Positions 1 through 9,921 of a stretch of DNA of 64,000 bases are shown here, piece after piece. The position numbers and the translations under genes were made by a program. The stretch spans positions 56,542-120,541 of the forward strand of contig JAAAXO010000138.1 in NCBI GenBank assembly GCA_011799875.1, given 5' to 3'. Each line of letters begins with the position of its first letter. Positions within the stretch are counted from its first letter, which is position 1. The notes beneath the pieces were generated by a model, which saw only the letters and a program-made list of their open reading frames with translations, searched no databases and had not been told where the DNA came from. Source of the stretch: Thinopyrum elongatum. Taxonomy: Eukaryota; Streptophyta; Magnoliopsida; Poales; Poaceae.

Positions 1-462
1 ACCGGGCTACGAGATAGGATGTTACTGGGAACCGGATCCTTAAACCCATTTAAATCATTGTTGCTCCAGAGATGATGTTGAGGGCCAAATAAATTGAAAT
101 GACAAATGAAATCCGGCCATATCCTGTCTCTAAGACCATAAATGAAATGTCCAACTTTGTTTGAGGCCACCGAAAACCGAAAAGCATGATCATGAAGTTG
201 GACGACGTTATAGCCAGATGCTAAACCGCCAATGCAACATTGTAACGCAAGACCAACCGATGTAGCAGAGAGAGGGAATGAAGCAGATGAAAAGGAAGCC
301 ACCAAGAAAAATTCCTTGGAGGAGGAGGATGAAGAGTAGTGCACTGTAGATCCAAATCTACGACGAACCTGGGAAGCATTCGCCAAACCAGGACTGAAGT
401 CCCAGTGGATGAGGCCCTCCATTGGCAAAGCCTAGAGATCTCCATGGATGGTAAACGGACGC

Positions 463-504
463 ACGGTGGAGGTGGAGGGCACGGTGGAGGGCATGGTGGA
501 GGGC
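463..504 (+). repeat. 12-bp minisatellite, ACGGTGGAGGGC-like
   Basis: Three to four tandem units of ACGGTGGAGGGC with small variation (one unit carries an extra GGTGGA, one has AT for AC). The open frame across it would read His-Gly-Gly-Gly repeats, but nothing else supports coding. Confidence 0.8.
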
Positions 505-551
505 AGTCTCAGTATTGGTCATTGTTGATCAAATAGCTACCAAAAATGTAT

Positions 552-800
552 TATGTTGTATTTTTTATTATGTTTTGCAAAAAGAATTCAAACTTTCCCG
601 GAATTATAATCATGGTAGCCCTCATTTTTTAGAATTGTTTCAATTTTTTCTGGACACTTTAATTTTCTTGGTCAAATTTTGACCAAAATTGTCCTGAATT
701 TGTATTTTTGTTATATTTTTTTAATATGTTTGGAAAAGGAAAATGCAAACTTTCCAAGAATTATAATCATGGTAGTGCTCAATTTTGAGATTTTTTTTGT
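552..800. repeat. Diverged tandem duplication, AT-rich
   Basis: Two copies of an AT-rich segment lie about 155 bp apart. Each runs through TTATGTTT-like sequence, then CAAACTTTCC, then AATTATAATCATGGTAG. Copy 1 is about 552-650 and copy 2 about 706-800. They differ by several substitutions and small indels. No function is visible. Confidence 0.55.
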
Positions 801-1921
801 CAAATTTTTGTGATATGGCGGCTGACTGGGCGGTCAACTCTTCAAAACCAGTCAAAAACGGCCAGAAAACTTATTTGAGTGACACTAGGTTGAAAGTTAT
901 CCAGTATTGAGAGTTTAGGATTGTGATGTAAACGGTATTGGAGTTTGGGGTTGTAAACTAAACTAGGGCATGAGTTCAGGGTTGAAATGTGCACTTCTCT
1001 CGATAAAGAATGATTCAGCATCAATCCAAGCGGACTAAAAAAAAGTGTGACGTCATTCCGATTTCCGAGTGACTGCATGGGCCTGCCTTAGACACAATGT
1101 GGGGTGAGCTCAAGAGAAGAGAGACAAGGGAGGAGGAGAGGTCGGGCGGTGGCGGTAGGCCGGCCAGCGCGTTCCAGCGTGCGCGTGCGGGTTTCCTTGC
1201 ACTGCTCCCGCTCAACCACCCTGAGCGCGTCGGGCTGGTACCAGAGCTGTCACTCCTACGGCAAGGGAGGTGGCCGGTGGCGACACCAGGGGCGGCTGGG
1301 TGCAGAATAGTGCGGCAACAGTCGACTCGTTTGTGCTTTGTTTCTCCGGTGGCGGCTGCACACAACGTGTTTGATAAAATGCTACAAAGAGGGTAATAAG
1401 AAGAAGGAAGAAGAAGGAGGCCAAGCGAATTTGCCCGCGTTGCACTTTTTTCTGCCAACTCAGCCTGACGGGCGGGCTCAACCGATTAGTGACGTCATCA
1501 AAACGCTTAGCATCTACCATCAGTGTTTTTTGCCAATGTCAATTTTTTGGTTCGGTGCACAATGTCATGTTTTGTAAAGTGGTGATTTTTTCGCACGTCA
1601 TGACACGAAAATGATGGTCCTGTGCATTTAACTACTATGGGTTCGGGTCTAAGAGAAAAGAGAAAATGACTATAGTCCAAGGGGAAAGACAAATAAAGAA
1701 TGGCCCGAGCGGTCGCTATAGAAGGAAAAGAAAAGAAAAGAAGAAAAAGACTGACATCACTTCACAATTCTCGCCCCAACACACCAAAGCTGAGCTGAGC
1801 AAGGCGACAGGCCCGTGGGTCTAGCCCTGCCGTTTGGGCCCCCAACAAGGCGACCTAGGTGAGCAACCTAGGTGACGGCCCTGTGGGTCTAACCCGGCCC
1901 GAACTGTGTCGTGACAGCTTT

Positions 1922-2893
1922 TGCCTCGGCAAGAGCTCCTGCGCCGTCGGCGAGGGTGGATGCTATATGACGCCCGTTAGCGTCAAATCGGCTCAGCTTC
2001 GCTGAAGCGAACGAAGCGAGCGACTGACACGGGCCGGTCCACTTGCAGCAAGGAACCGGTTTTGGGAACTTTCTAGAAGGTTCCCTAAACCGGTTTTTTC
2101 CTTTTTTTTTGTCTTACAGGTTTTTTCCTTTTTCTTCATTTTTTTAGTTTTTGGTTTTCATTTTTCATTTTTTTCTTCTTATTTCTTCCTTTTCTTTTCT
2201 TTTTCTACCTTTTCTGTTTTTTTATTTCTTTCCCATAAATTAAAATTTTCAAAAAAGTTCAGAATTTTGAAATTTCGTTTGAATTTTCAATAAATTGTTA
2301 GAACTTCCAAATTTTGTTCGCATTTTTCAATTTTTGTTCATGTTTCTAAAAACGTTCAGAATTTCTTTTTTGTTCACCGTATTGAAGAAAAATGTTCAAT
2401 CCTGTATAAAAAATGTTCATTGTGTATAGAAATTTTGTTCAAGTGCATTTGAATAGCAAAATGATCATATTTTAAAAAACAATGTTCAGTGTGTATTTGA
2501 ATAATGTTCACAGTATATTAAGAAAATGTTCAGTGAGTATTTTGAATTCTGTTTTAAAAATTGTTCACAGTTCAAAAAAAATGTTCAGATTTTCTAAATT
2601 TGCTCACAATTTTCGAAAATGTTCACATTTCAAAAATGACTATTCGAAAGTTTTTACGATTTCCAAACATTGGTCGCATTTTAATAAAATGTTCAGATTT
2701 TTGTCCAAGATATTTCGAAAAATTTGAAGAAACCCGGACCTGCCCCTTCTGAGATTGTACTTTTATGTTTAGTGCTCCTTCACAGCCTCTGCGCTTGTGA
2801 ACTGGGCTGGCCCATTTGCGCGCAACCTTTAGCGAAAGCTGTTGGTTTGGACGCTCACTAGCGTCGAGCAGGAGCTCTCGTCGGCGAGTACAC
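1922..2893. mobile_element. Non-autonomous element with long imperfect TIRs (Mutator-like)
   Basis: Two GC-rich arms face each other across an AT-rich core. The left arm (about 1925-2040) contains AGAGCTCCTG, GACGCCCGTTAGCGTC and GGGCCGGTCCA. The right arm (about 2803-2893), read on the minus strand, contains the matching AGAGCTCCTG, GACGCTAGTGAGCGTCC and GGGCCAGCCCA. Long subterminal inverted repeats suggest a Mutator-like or foldback element. I could not fix the outer ends or a 9-bp target duplication, and no transposase is present. Confidence 0.55.
2270..2715 (+). repeat. GTTCA-motif array in the core of the inverted-repeat element
   Basis: About twenty irregularly spaced copies of GTTCA, mostly as AAAATGTTCA with A/T runs between, fill the interior of the Mutator-like element. 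The spacing is not constant, so this is a short-motif array rather than a true tandem satellite. Confidence 0.6.
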
Positions 2894-3209
2894 CGGACGG
2901 TACATCGTTATTTATGCCGGTAAACTAATTCTCAAACGGCCCATGTGGTACTAAACCAACGAAACAAATAACAGCACGGGGGAGCTAAAAGTCGTCACGC
3001 GTGGCTGATCTTGGTTGGAGCTCAGTGGCCCACCAGCCCAATAGTGACGTCTGCGGTTCAAAAAGAAAGGGTGCAGTTCCCGGCCCACGAGCCCACTATG
3101 GCCACTGTTTTCAACCTAGCGTTATTACATACAAAAAGAAAGCGGAAACGCTTTCTCACGCGCGCGCTGCAACGCGCTATCCCCAAGTGAAGCGCTAGGG
3201 ACAAAACTT

Positions 3210-3836
3210 TAAAAAAAAAAAAAACTCCAATCTATTCATCTTCAATCATGATAGTGCAACAAATACTAGAAATAATAAAAATTACATCTATATCCGTAGA
3301 CCACCTAGCGACGATTATAAGCACTAAAGCGAGCCGAAGCCACGCAACTATCATCGACCCTCCCTCGCCGGGAAGTCGTCGTGCTAAGGCTCATAGAACC
3401 AACGCACCAGAATAGCAACCACCGCAGATGAAGAGTGTAGATCAAAAGGATCCAACCTGAAGACACACGAAAGAAGACGAACAATGAACAGTTCCGAGCA
3501 AATCCACCGAAGGCAGATCCGCCGGACAGACACCTCCATATGCCCATCGATGATGCTAGACACATCACCGGAACGGGGACTAGGCGGGGAGACCTTTATT
3601 CCATCTTCAAGGAGCCGCCGCCATCTCGCCTTCCTGAGCAGGACACAAACCCTAACAAATCTCGAAAAGAGATCTAAAAACGGAGCCCTCCCGCCGGCAA
3701 GGGCCGAGATCCACTCCGCCTCCATGGCGCTAAGGCAACTGGAGACGGGACAAACCGGCGCCGGCGCCGACGGGAGGCAGAGAACCTTAGCTTTTTGGAG
3801 GCGGCGACTGGCTAGGTCAAGTACCACATACGGATG
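3210..3836 (-). mobile_element. SINE-like non-LTR retroposon, antisense
   Basis: A poly(T) run at 3211-3224 marks the 3' poly(A) tail of an element read on the minus strand. The flanks carry CAAAACTT at 3202-3209 and again at 3837-3844, an 8-bp target-site duplication. The body has a GC-rich 5' half (GCGAGATGGCGGCGG-type sequence) and an AT-rich 3' end with GATGTAATTTTTATTATTTC and then AATAGATTGGA before the tail. The element at 22989-23635 shares this architecture and 3' motif. No open frame with a known domain was found, so it must be mobilised in trans, if at all. Confidence 0.65.
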
Positions 3837-4095
3837 CAAAACTTAGCCATACCTATATCACTATTTAGGGGATGTCGGTCATCCTTTCCTACAGGTCATG
3901 GTTTCACCCTACAAATGATGCAGGATTCGTCGGCGGCTTCCTTTCTGCCGGCTCGCAAGGTACACATTTTATTTGTACATGTATGTGGCTAATCCGAGTC
4001 GCAGAAATTTGTGTCGCTGCATCAACCACCATCGAATTACTTCTATAAAGGATGTTGGAGTACCTGACTGTTTAGGCCATTCATGACCTCACCCA

Positions 4096-4866
4096 CTATA
4101 TTCTCTGACTTTTGTGACAAGATTGTTGAGATTTTCATGGATGATTTTTCCGTTTACGAAACTTCTTTTGATGATTGCCTAAGCAATCTTGATTGGGTTT
4201 TGCAGAGATGTGAAGAAACTAATCTTGTCTTGAATTGGGGGAAGTGCCAATTTATGGTTAATGAAGGTATTGTCTTGGGGCATAAAATCTCCAAAAGAGG
4301 TATTGAAGTTGATAAAGCTAAAGTTGATGCTATTGAAAAACTGCCGTGTCCTAAAGATATCAAAGGTATAAGAAGTTTCCTTGGTCTTGCTGGTTTCTAT
4401 AGGAGATTTATTAAAGGCTTCACTAAAATTTCTAGGCCTCTCACTAATCTTTTGCAAAAAGATGTTCCATTTGTCATTGATGATGATTGTGTAGAAGCAT
4501 TTGAAATCCTTAAGCCTTAAACTCTGCACCTATTGTTCAACCACCCGATTGGAACCTACGCTTTGAAATTATGTGTGATACGAGTGATTATGCTGTTGGT
4601 GCTGTTCTAGGACAAAGAGTTGATAAAAAAATAAATGTTATCCATTATGCTAGTAAAACTCTAGACAGTGCTCAAATGAATTATGCTACTACTGCAAAAG
4701 AATTTTTAGCAGTTGTGTTTGCTTGTGATAAGTTCAGATCTTATATTGTTGATTCCAAAGTTACTGTTCACACCGATCATGCTGCTATTAAATACCTTAT
4801 GAAAAAGAAAGATACTAAACCTAGACTTTTTAGGTGGGTTCTCTTGCTACAAGAATTTGATCTCCA
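4096..4866 (+). pseudogene. Ty3/gypsy (Athila-type) RT-RNase H fragment
   Basis: This is the 3' part of a Ty3/gypsy pol gene. Reverse transcriptase begins inside the palm and has the catalytic FMDD box at 4134-4145, followed by the conserved GIRSFLGLAGFYRRFIKGF segment. A stop at 4518-4520, caused by a small deletion, shifts the frame. RNase H resumes near 4571 with [15 protein letters not shown] and HYASKTLD and contains the [10 protein letters not shown] box. The N-terminal RT, protease, gag and integrase are all missing. The sequence stops abruptly at about 4862-4868, where copia LTR sequence begins. Resemblance is to the Athila/Sabrina group of grass elements. Confidence 0.85.
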
Positions 4867-5344
4867 ACTAGACATAGCTCTTTTACAGAAGTGTGAACTG
4901 GTCAAACAAACAACTTGTCGCCATCGAGCACCACTGGTTCTTTCTCATTACCGCATTACTTTCAATAAAAAAATCGGTTGAGTTATCTCCCGTGTGGTTG
5001 TTCATCAGTGACTCTGTATGTTCATTAACCTCGTGCATTTATATCTGAGTTAATATCATGTTTAGTTTCATTTTAATTCTCATAATTCTTAGGATGATTT
5101 GTTACTATGTTCGCAAGATCCTCATCTCGTGCTATGAGTTATTCTCCTAGCCTCTGTTCCGATAGATTTCTTATCTTTGTTTGCTTAGTTCTATTTTCTA
5201 AGTGTTTTCCTTCTGTAGCTTATCTTCTCGTTGTACTGCTTCTCATAGTTAATTCCGCTGTGCTGTGCTGAGAGTTTTGAAGTTTCGAAAGAAATTTTAA
5301 ATCTCCCATTCACCTCCCTCTGGTTGATATACTTAGATCCTACA
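4867..5344 (+). repeat. Truncated 5' LTR of copia element A
   Basis: Matches the last 480 bp or so of the LTR at 8440-9921, from TAGCTCTTTT through the terminal GATCCTACA. The first kilobase is missing and is replaced by the Athila pol fragment. The LTR end is followed two bases later by the primer-binding site. Confidence 0.85.
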
Positions 5345-5346
5345 AT

Positions 5347-5358
5347 TCGTATCTAAGC
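5347..5358 (+). other. Degenerate primer-binding site (tRNA-Met type)
   Basis: TCGTATCTAAGC lies directly after the 5' LTR. It is a mutated form of the common plant copia primer site TGGTATCAGAGC, complementary to initiator tRNA-Met. The paralogous site in element B (32069-32080) differs from that consensus at only one base. Confidence 0.7.
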
Positions 5359-5411
5359 AAGGTACTTCTTGACTCTGCTCATTTAGGTATAACCACCTCA
5401 GAGTTTTGAGT

Positions 5412-5840
5412 ATGTCATTTGAAGTGAACTTCAAGTCTGCCAAGAAGATTCCTGTCTTCAATGGGAAAGACTAACTCTTCTAGAAGGAGAAGATGAAGAT
5501 ACGTCTGAGGGCTATTGATGAAGATCTTGGGCATGTGGTCGAGAAAGGCTACATCGTTGAAGATGACCATTATATCACGCCTTATGAGAAGAAACTTATG
5601 CATCTGGATGCTCAAGCCAAGGATGTGATCTACAATCATCTATCAAAGACTTAATTCCTTCGTTACAGAAGATTGGAGAAGTCTAATGATTTCTGGGACA
5701 GACTTGAGAAGATTAATGAAGGTGTTTCTACTCAGAAAGAGACTCACATTGATATTCTTTGGAACAAGTTTAATCGCTTCAAAAGGATTGGAAATGAAAT
5801 TGTCCAAGAAACATTTGATCGTCTGAGTGATGTTGACAAT
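5412..5840 (+). pseudogene. Copia gag fragment (UBN2-type)
   Basis: N-terminal part of a copia-type gag. The ATG at 5412 opens a frame beginning MSFEVNFKSAKKIP, and downstream it contains FWDRLEKINEGVSTQKE and FDRLSDVDND, which are hallmarks of gag in this copia group. Stops after GKD (TAA) and three codons later (TAG) break the frame. The second stop is shared with element B at the same codon and so predates the duplication. The coding match ends near 5840, where Athila-type LTR sequence takes over. The zinc knuckle and all of pol are absent. Confidence 0.8.
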
Positions 5841-6814
5841 GACAGGGACATCTCCGTCATCACCATCACCAACAACTTCTCCTCTGTTCACATGGTGATG
5901 TGTGAGTAGTTCATCTTTGGGGCTGAGGGTATGTACTAGTAGCTAAGTGTTGATCTCTCTCTCTATCATGTTCTTGATGAATTCGATCTTGATGTGTCAT
6001 GAGCTTTATTAATATAGTTGGATCCTATGATGTTCATCTCCCTCTATCCTTTTTGTGGTGACTTGAGTCTTGTTCTTTGAAGTTTCTTTGTGTTGGATTG
6101 AATACTTTGGATTTGAGATTAAATGATTCATGTCAAGTAATTAACTTGCGAACATCCATAGTGACATTGGGGTACTCTTAGCATAAAGGTTGAACGATAG
6201 TATCATATGGTGTTGTCGTAGTATGATTTCAGGGACAATCCGTGGCATGTTTGTGGGTGGTTCAATAGATCAAGATTGGAAAGACAACTTTGAGGTGGTT
6301 TGCTGTTAAGCGCACCTACGCGATTTCATCCTACTTTCTCCGATAGAATAGAAACTTTGGAGTGATTCTTTGTTGCACTTTGCGGGATCATCATGTGGTT
6401 TAATTATGTTAATGATGCTGAGAGTTGGCACTAGCGAAAGTATGAACCCTAGGCCAAGTTTCCAACCATTGAGATGATGTTTTAACTTACTTTTGTTACT
6501 TGCTACCTTATTATTTTTATTTGTTCAGATTACAAAATTTGTTTCTACCATCCATATTACACACCTATCATCATCTCTTCGCTGAACTAGTGCACCTATA
6601 CAACTGACAATTGTATTAGGTGTGTTGGGGACACAAGAGACCACTCGTATTTGATTGGAGGGTTGTTTGAGAGAGAACCACCTTCATCCTACATCACTCA
6701 TGGATTGATAAACCTTAGGTCATCCACTTGAGGAAAATTCTCTGCTATCCTACAAAACGCTGCGCTTGGAATCCCAATAAAGTCTACAAGAATAAAGTTG
6801 CGTAGTAGACATCA
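5841..6814 (+). repeat. Athila-type LTR fragment replacing pol in element A
   Basis: From GGGCTGAGGGTATGTAC (near 5920) onward this matches the 3' part of the Athila/Sabrina-type LTR found complete at 33340-35291. Shared landmarks include GAACCCTAGGCC, TTGTATTAGGTGTGTTGGGG and the terminal GTAGACATCA at 6805-6814. The LTR's 5' part and its internal region are gone. The left junction near 5840 is approximate. The paralogue in element B has the same fragment. Confidence 0.75.
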
Positions 6815-7923
6815 CTCTGCCACTGAGATTTTGGAAGTACTTGACTTTCCTTGCTTTTAAGAAAATGGAATGAAATACAGGGATGGACTTCTCAGATGTT
6901 AATGATGAATAGGTGCAAACGTTGATGGATCCAGACAAGGTTGGAAAGATTGCTTCCAGTGATCCCCATCCAAATGATGTTAAGTTCAATTTTCGGACAT
7001 CCTATTTCATTCTCTGCAAAACTCTATGCCCAACCGTTTATCCCTGAAGGATTTCTGGTGTTCTTCGGAATGTTCTCTATGCAAATTATTGATGTGGCAC
7101 TTTCAACATTAAGGATCTATTACTTCGGATCATAGCAGATGCTGCTGAGATTGCTCTTGCCCCGAAGATTTATGCTCCTTGGATTCAAAAACACATCAAT
7201 ATGGCTCAAGTCAAGCAGTATATCTGTCGGCATGGTCCGAAGTATTTCACTCCTCCTGTGCGCAACACATTGATGGTTCTGAAATAAAATGCAAAGGGCA
7301 AAACTCACAGTGCCAAGGAGAAGAATGTTGGCATCTCTGATTCTGCAAATCCTCTGCTCTATGAGGTATGTGTTCGCACCCAACATGTGCTTGACAAACA
7401 TCTTCGTCAAGATAGGAAGGAGATGGAACGCTTAGCCTCTAAGATAAATCTTGTGCCAAATACGGCCATGCTAATTCTTCTCACTATCACGGAAGATAAG
7501 CGTCGCTCCTGGAAACTTCTCAGGAATTTCTTCTCGAAGGAGCAACTCAAGCAGGCTAGCATCATGAAGAAATACGATTATATTGATGCATTTGAGGCTG
7601 AGCGCAAGCGCAGAGAAACTCCTCCCCTTCCGATAAAATCAATGACTATTGATCTGATTTCTCTCAGTGAGGAAGATATTATTGAAGAATCTGAAGCTAC
7701 CTCACCACAGTTCAAGGAAGGAGAAGAGTAAATTCATCATGACCACCCTGATGGCCCCACGGATCCTGTCATTCCCAAAGAGAATGAAGCTGAAGATAAT
7801 GCTACCTCTTCTGATGCAGATAATAACTCCGGCCCAACTTCTTTAACCGGCAACCTCGTGGATCATTCTTTCGATTCATCTTCATCGAGCGGTTCTGGTT
7901 CCTCATCTTCTTCGGGCATGTAG
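6815..7923 (+). pseudogene. Env-like 3' open frame of copia element A, degraded
   Basis: A formerly continuous frame follows the foreign LTR fragment. Recognisable segments are ALAPKIYAPWIQKHINMAQ, KYFTPPVRNTLMVLK, NPLLYEVCVRTQ and SWKLLRNFFSKEQLKQ, ending in a Ser-rich tail with a TAG at 7921. Frameshifts lie around 7035-7130, with stops near 7286 and 7729. The longest intact piece is 7387-7731 (114 residues). SIRE/Maximus-type copia elements often have such a frame between pol and the 3' LTR. Its function is unknown to me, and 'env-like' describes its position only. Element B carries the same frame (35471-36578). Confidence 0.6.
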
Positions 7924-8439
7924 ACTACCTCATGTTCTTTTACACCTTTTTGACACTTGTTGACAAAAAGGGAGAGAAGACATCAAGAGTATAGAAACGG
8001 TCTTTTGCAGGGTTGGTTTTTCTGTCGAGTTTACAACACATGTCATTCAATTTGATTCTTATCATGTTGTAAAACTCTCATGATAATCTGAGACAGTTAT
8101 GCAATGTTAATAACCCATCCTGCCATATTATTCCTCGAGACTTATTTTGCAGGTGGAATTATTATCAGTGTTCCCTTTGGATGCACTCGATTATTCTTCG
8201 ATCATATTATTCTTCAGTGCAATCCATTATTCTCGATGATATCAAAATATCTTTCCAACAGTTTATCCTAAATATGTAGGTTATTTAAAGCAAATAGTTC
8301 AATACTGCATACATTTTAGGGAAGCTTATTTTATATCTTCGAGTTATTTACAACTCCGCACGTCACCTTCCGCATGTTATGATAAATATCTCTTCGATGT
8401 TTAACTATTTTGTCAACAATCATCCAAAAAAGAGGAGAT
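7924..8439 (+). other. 3' untranslated internal region and polypurine tract, element A
   Basis: Non-coding, pyrimidine-rich DNA with repeated TTATTCTTCGATCATATTATT-like words. It ends in the polypurine tract AAAAAAGAGGAGA (8426-8438), next to the 3' LTR start. Confidence 0.65.
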
Positions 8440-9921
8440 TGTTGGTGCAATCTAGTGCCCCTGAGTGTTTTGGGGATTGTTGGACAAAACAGTGAGGGAC
8501 TAATGTGTTTGCTAGTGCACACAGAGAACTATGGCCCCTGGAGTTACGAGAAGTTTGCTATAAATTTCTGCGAGAGTTATCTGCGCTGTAGAGAAGGATG
8601 TTAAAGCTTCGAGGAGTATGCTACCGAGAAGTTTGTGTGTCGGATTTGACCCCTAAAAATATTGGTGAGCTGAAGCAATTGCTACGGAGTGCGGTCCGAG
8701 AGATTTGACTGCAGCGAAGAATGAAGACCGCATCAAGACATTGTTCTTTTTCGTAGTTTCATATTCTTGAATTGAGTCATAGGACCATCGTACTATTAAG
8801 AGGGGCTCAAGTGTTTGGAGACTTTTGTCTATGCTGATGCTAAACCGAGATATATCCCAAGTGAGTTGATAGAAATCTCTACATGCATTGAGTTATTACT
8901 CGTATGCCAGAGACGATGTTGTTCTGGGCTTCGAGAGAAATACTCAAGCAGTGGAGTCAGCTTTACTTGTTCCTCAAGTAAAGTTGTCGTGTGAGTTTGA
9001 AATCCAACCATTGGAAACGTGTCGGTTGGCCATTAGTTAGGCCACAGGCTCCGATAGGTCATTTCACCCTCGGGGTTTCTCTGGCTATAAATAGCCACCC
9101 CCTCCAATCGTTGCTGGTTGGCTGCTCCACGTGATTTGACAAGTGTTGTCTGAGCACCCCTCTCTGAGAGATTTTAGAGAATTCTTCTGCGATAAAACCC
9201 CAAAGCCAAAAAATTAGATAGTGATTGAGAGTTCTTGAGCCTATTACTCTTGAGAGATGCATACTCTATAGACAGTTAGGCGTCTGTCTAGAGTGACTAT
9301 GAGTAATTGGGATCACCGAAGACAAAGTCTGTTGAAGGTTTGGAGATTGCCGAGAAGTATCTACCACTAGTAAAATCAACTCAAGTTGAGGAGAATAGGA
9401 TGGAGAGAAGTTTGCTCCTGTGTTCAATCACAAGCCTCTCCAACCAAATGTAGCTCTTTTCCAGGAGAGTGAACTGGTCGAAGAAAAAACTAGTCGCCAT
9501 CGAGCACAACTGGTTCTTTCTCATTACCGCATTACTTTCAGTAATTATCATTCGGTTAAGTTATCTCTCGTGTGGTTGTTCATCAGTGACTCTGGATGTT
9601 CATTTACCTCGTGCATTTCTATCTAAATTGATATCATGTTTAGTTTCATTTTAATTCTCGTAGTTTTCAGGATGATTTTTTATTATGTCCGCAAGCTCCT
9701 CATCTCACGCTATGAGTTATTCTTCTAGCCTCTGGTCTGGTAGATTTCTTATCTTTGTTTGCTTTGTTCCGTCGTCTAAGTGTTTTCCTTCATCAACTTA
9801 TCTTCTCGTTGTACTGCTTCTGATCGTTAATTCTGTTGTGCTGTGCTGAGAGTTTTGAAGTTACAAAAGAAATTTTAAATTTCCCATTCACCCCCTCTGG
9901 TCGATGTAATTAGATCCTACA
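8440..9921 (+). repeat. 3' LTR of copia element A, complete
   Basis: Runs from TGTTGGTGCAATC just after the polypurine tract to GATCCTACA, about 1482 bp, with TG...CA termini. It is the longest copy of this LTR in the window and the reference for the other three (4867-5344, 30625-32066, 37068-38553). Confidence 0.85.
9086..9093 (+). promoter_or_regulatory. LTR TATA box
   Basis: TATAAATA in the context GGCTATAAATAGCC, well inside the LTR as expected for the U3 promoter. Element B has TATAAAT at 31205 and TATAAATA at 37700 at the equivalent place. Confidence 0.55.

Larger units (their letters stand above)
1..1800. other. Intergenic DNA, no supported gene
   Basis: No coding region or recognised element is supported here. 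Short open frames on both strands lack recognisable domains. The stretch holds a 12-bp Gly-codon-like minisatellite (463-504) and a diverged tandem duplication of about 100 bp (about 552-650 and 706-800), both sharing the core AATTATAATCATGGTAG. From about 1700 there is an AAAAG-rich tract. Around 1802-1905 there is a diverged direct repeat with the core GTGGGTCTA. Confidence 0.5.
4867..9921 (+). mobile_element. Ty1/copia element A (SIRE/Maximus-like), pol lost
   Basis: LTR retrotransposon with a 5'-truncated 5' LTR (4867-5344), a tRNA-Met-type primer site (5347-5358), a gag start, a block of foreign Athila-type LTR where pol should be (to 6814), a downstream env-like reading frame and a complete 3' LTR (8440-9921). 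A late extra frame after pol is typical of the SIRE/Maximus branch, which is the basis for that name. It is a paralogue of element B (30625-38553): both have the same internal replacement and the same 3' flanking DNA. It cannot be autonomous, because protease, integrase, RT and RNase H are absent. Confidence 0.8.

Noticed and set aside
339..536. Glycine-rich 65-residue frame (His-Gly-Gly-Gly repeats)
   Set aside because: Created by a 12-bp minisatellite; no promoter, splice or homology support.
1021..1458. 145-residue minus-strand frame in a GC-rich stretch
   Set aside because: No domain, overlapping open frames on both strands and low-complexity composition. Nothing favours one reading.
2270..2715. 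GTTCA array as a possible CRISPR-like or satellite array
   Set aside because: Spacing and spacer lengths are irregular, repeats are only 5-10 bp, and the context is a plant transposon.
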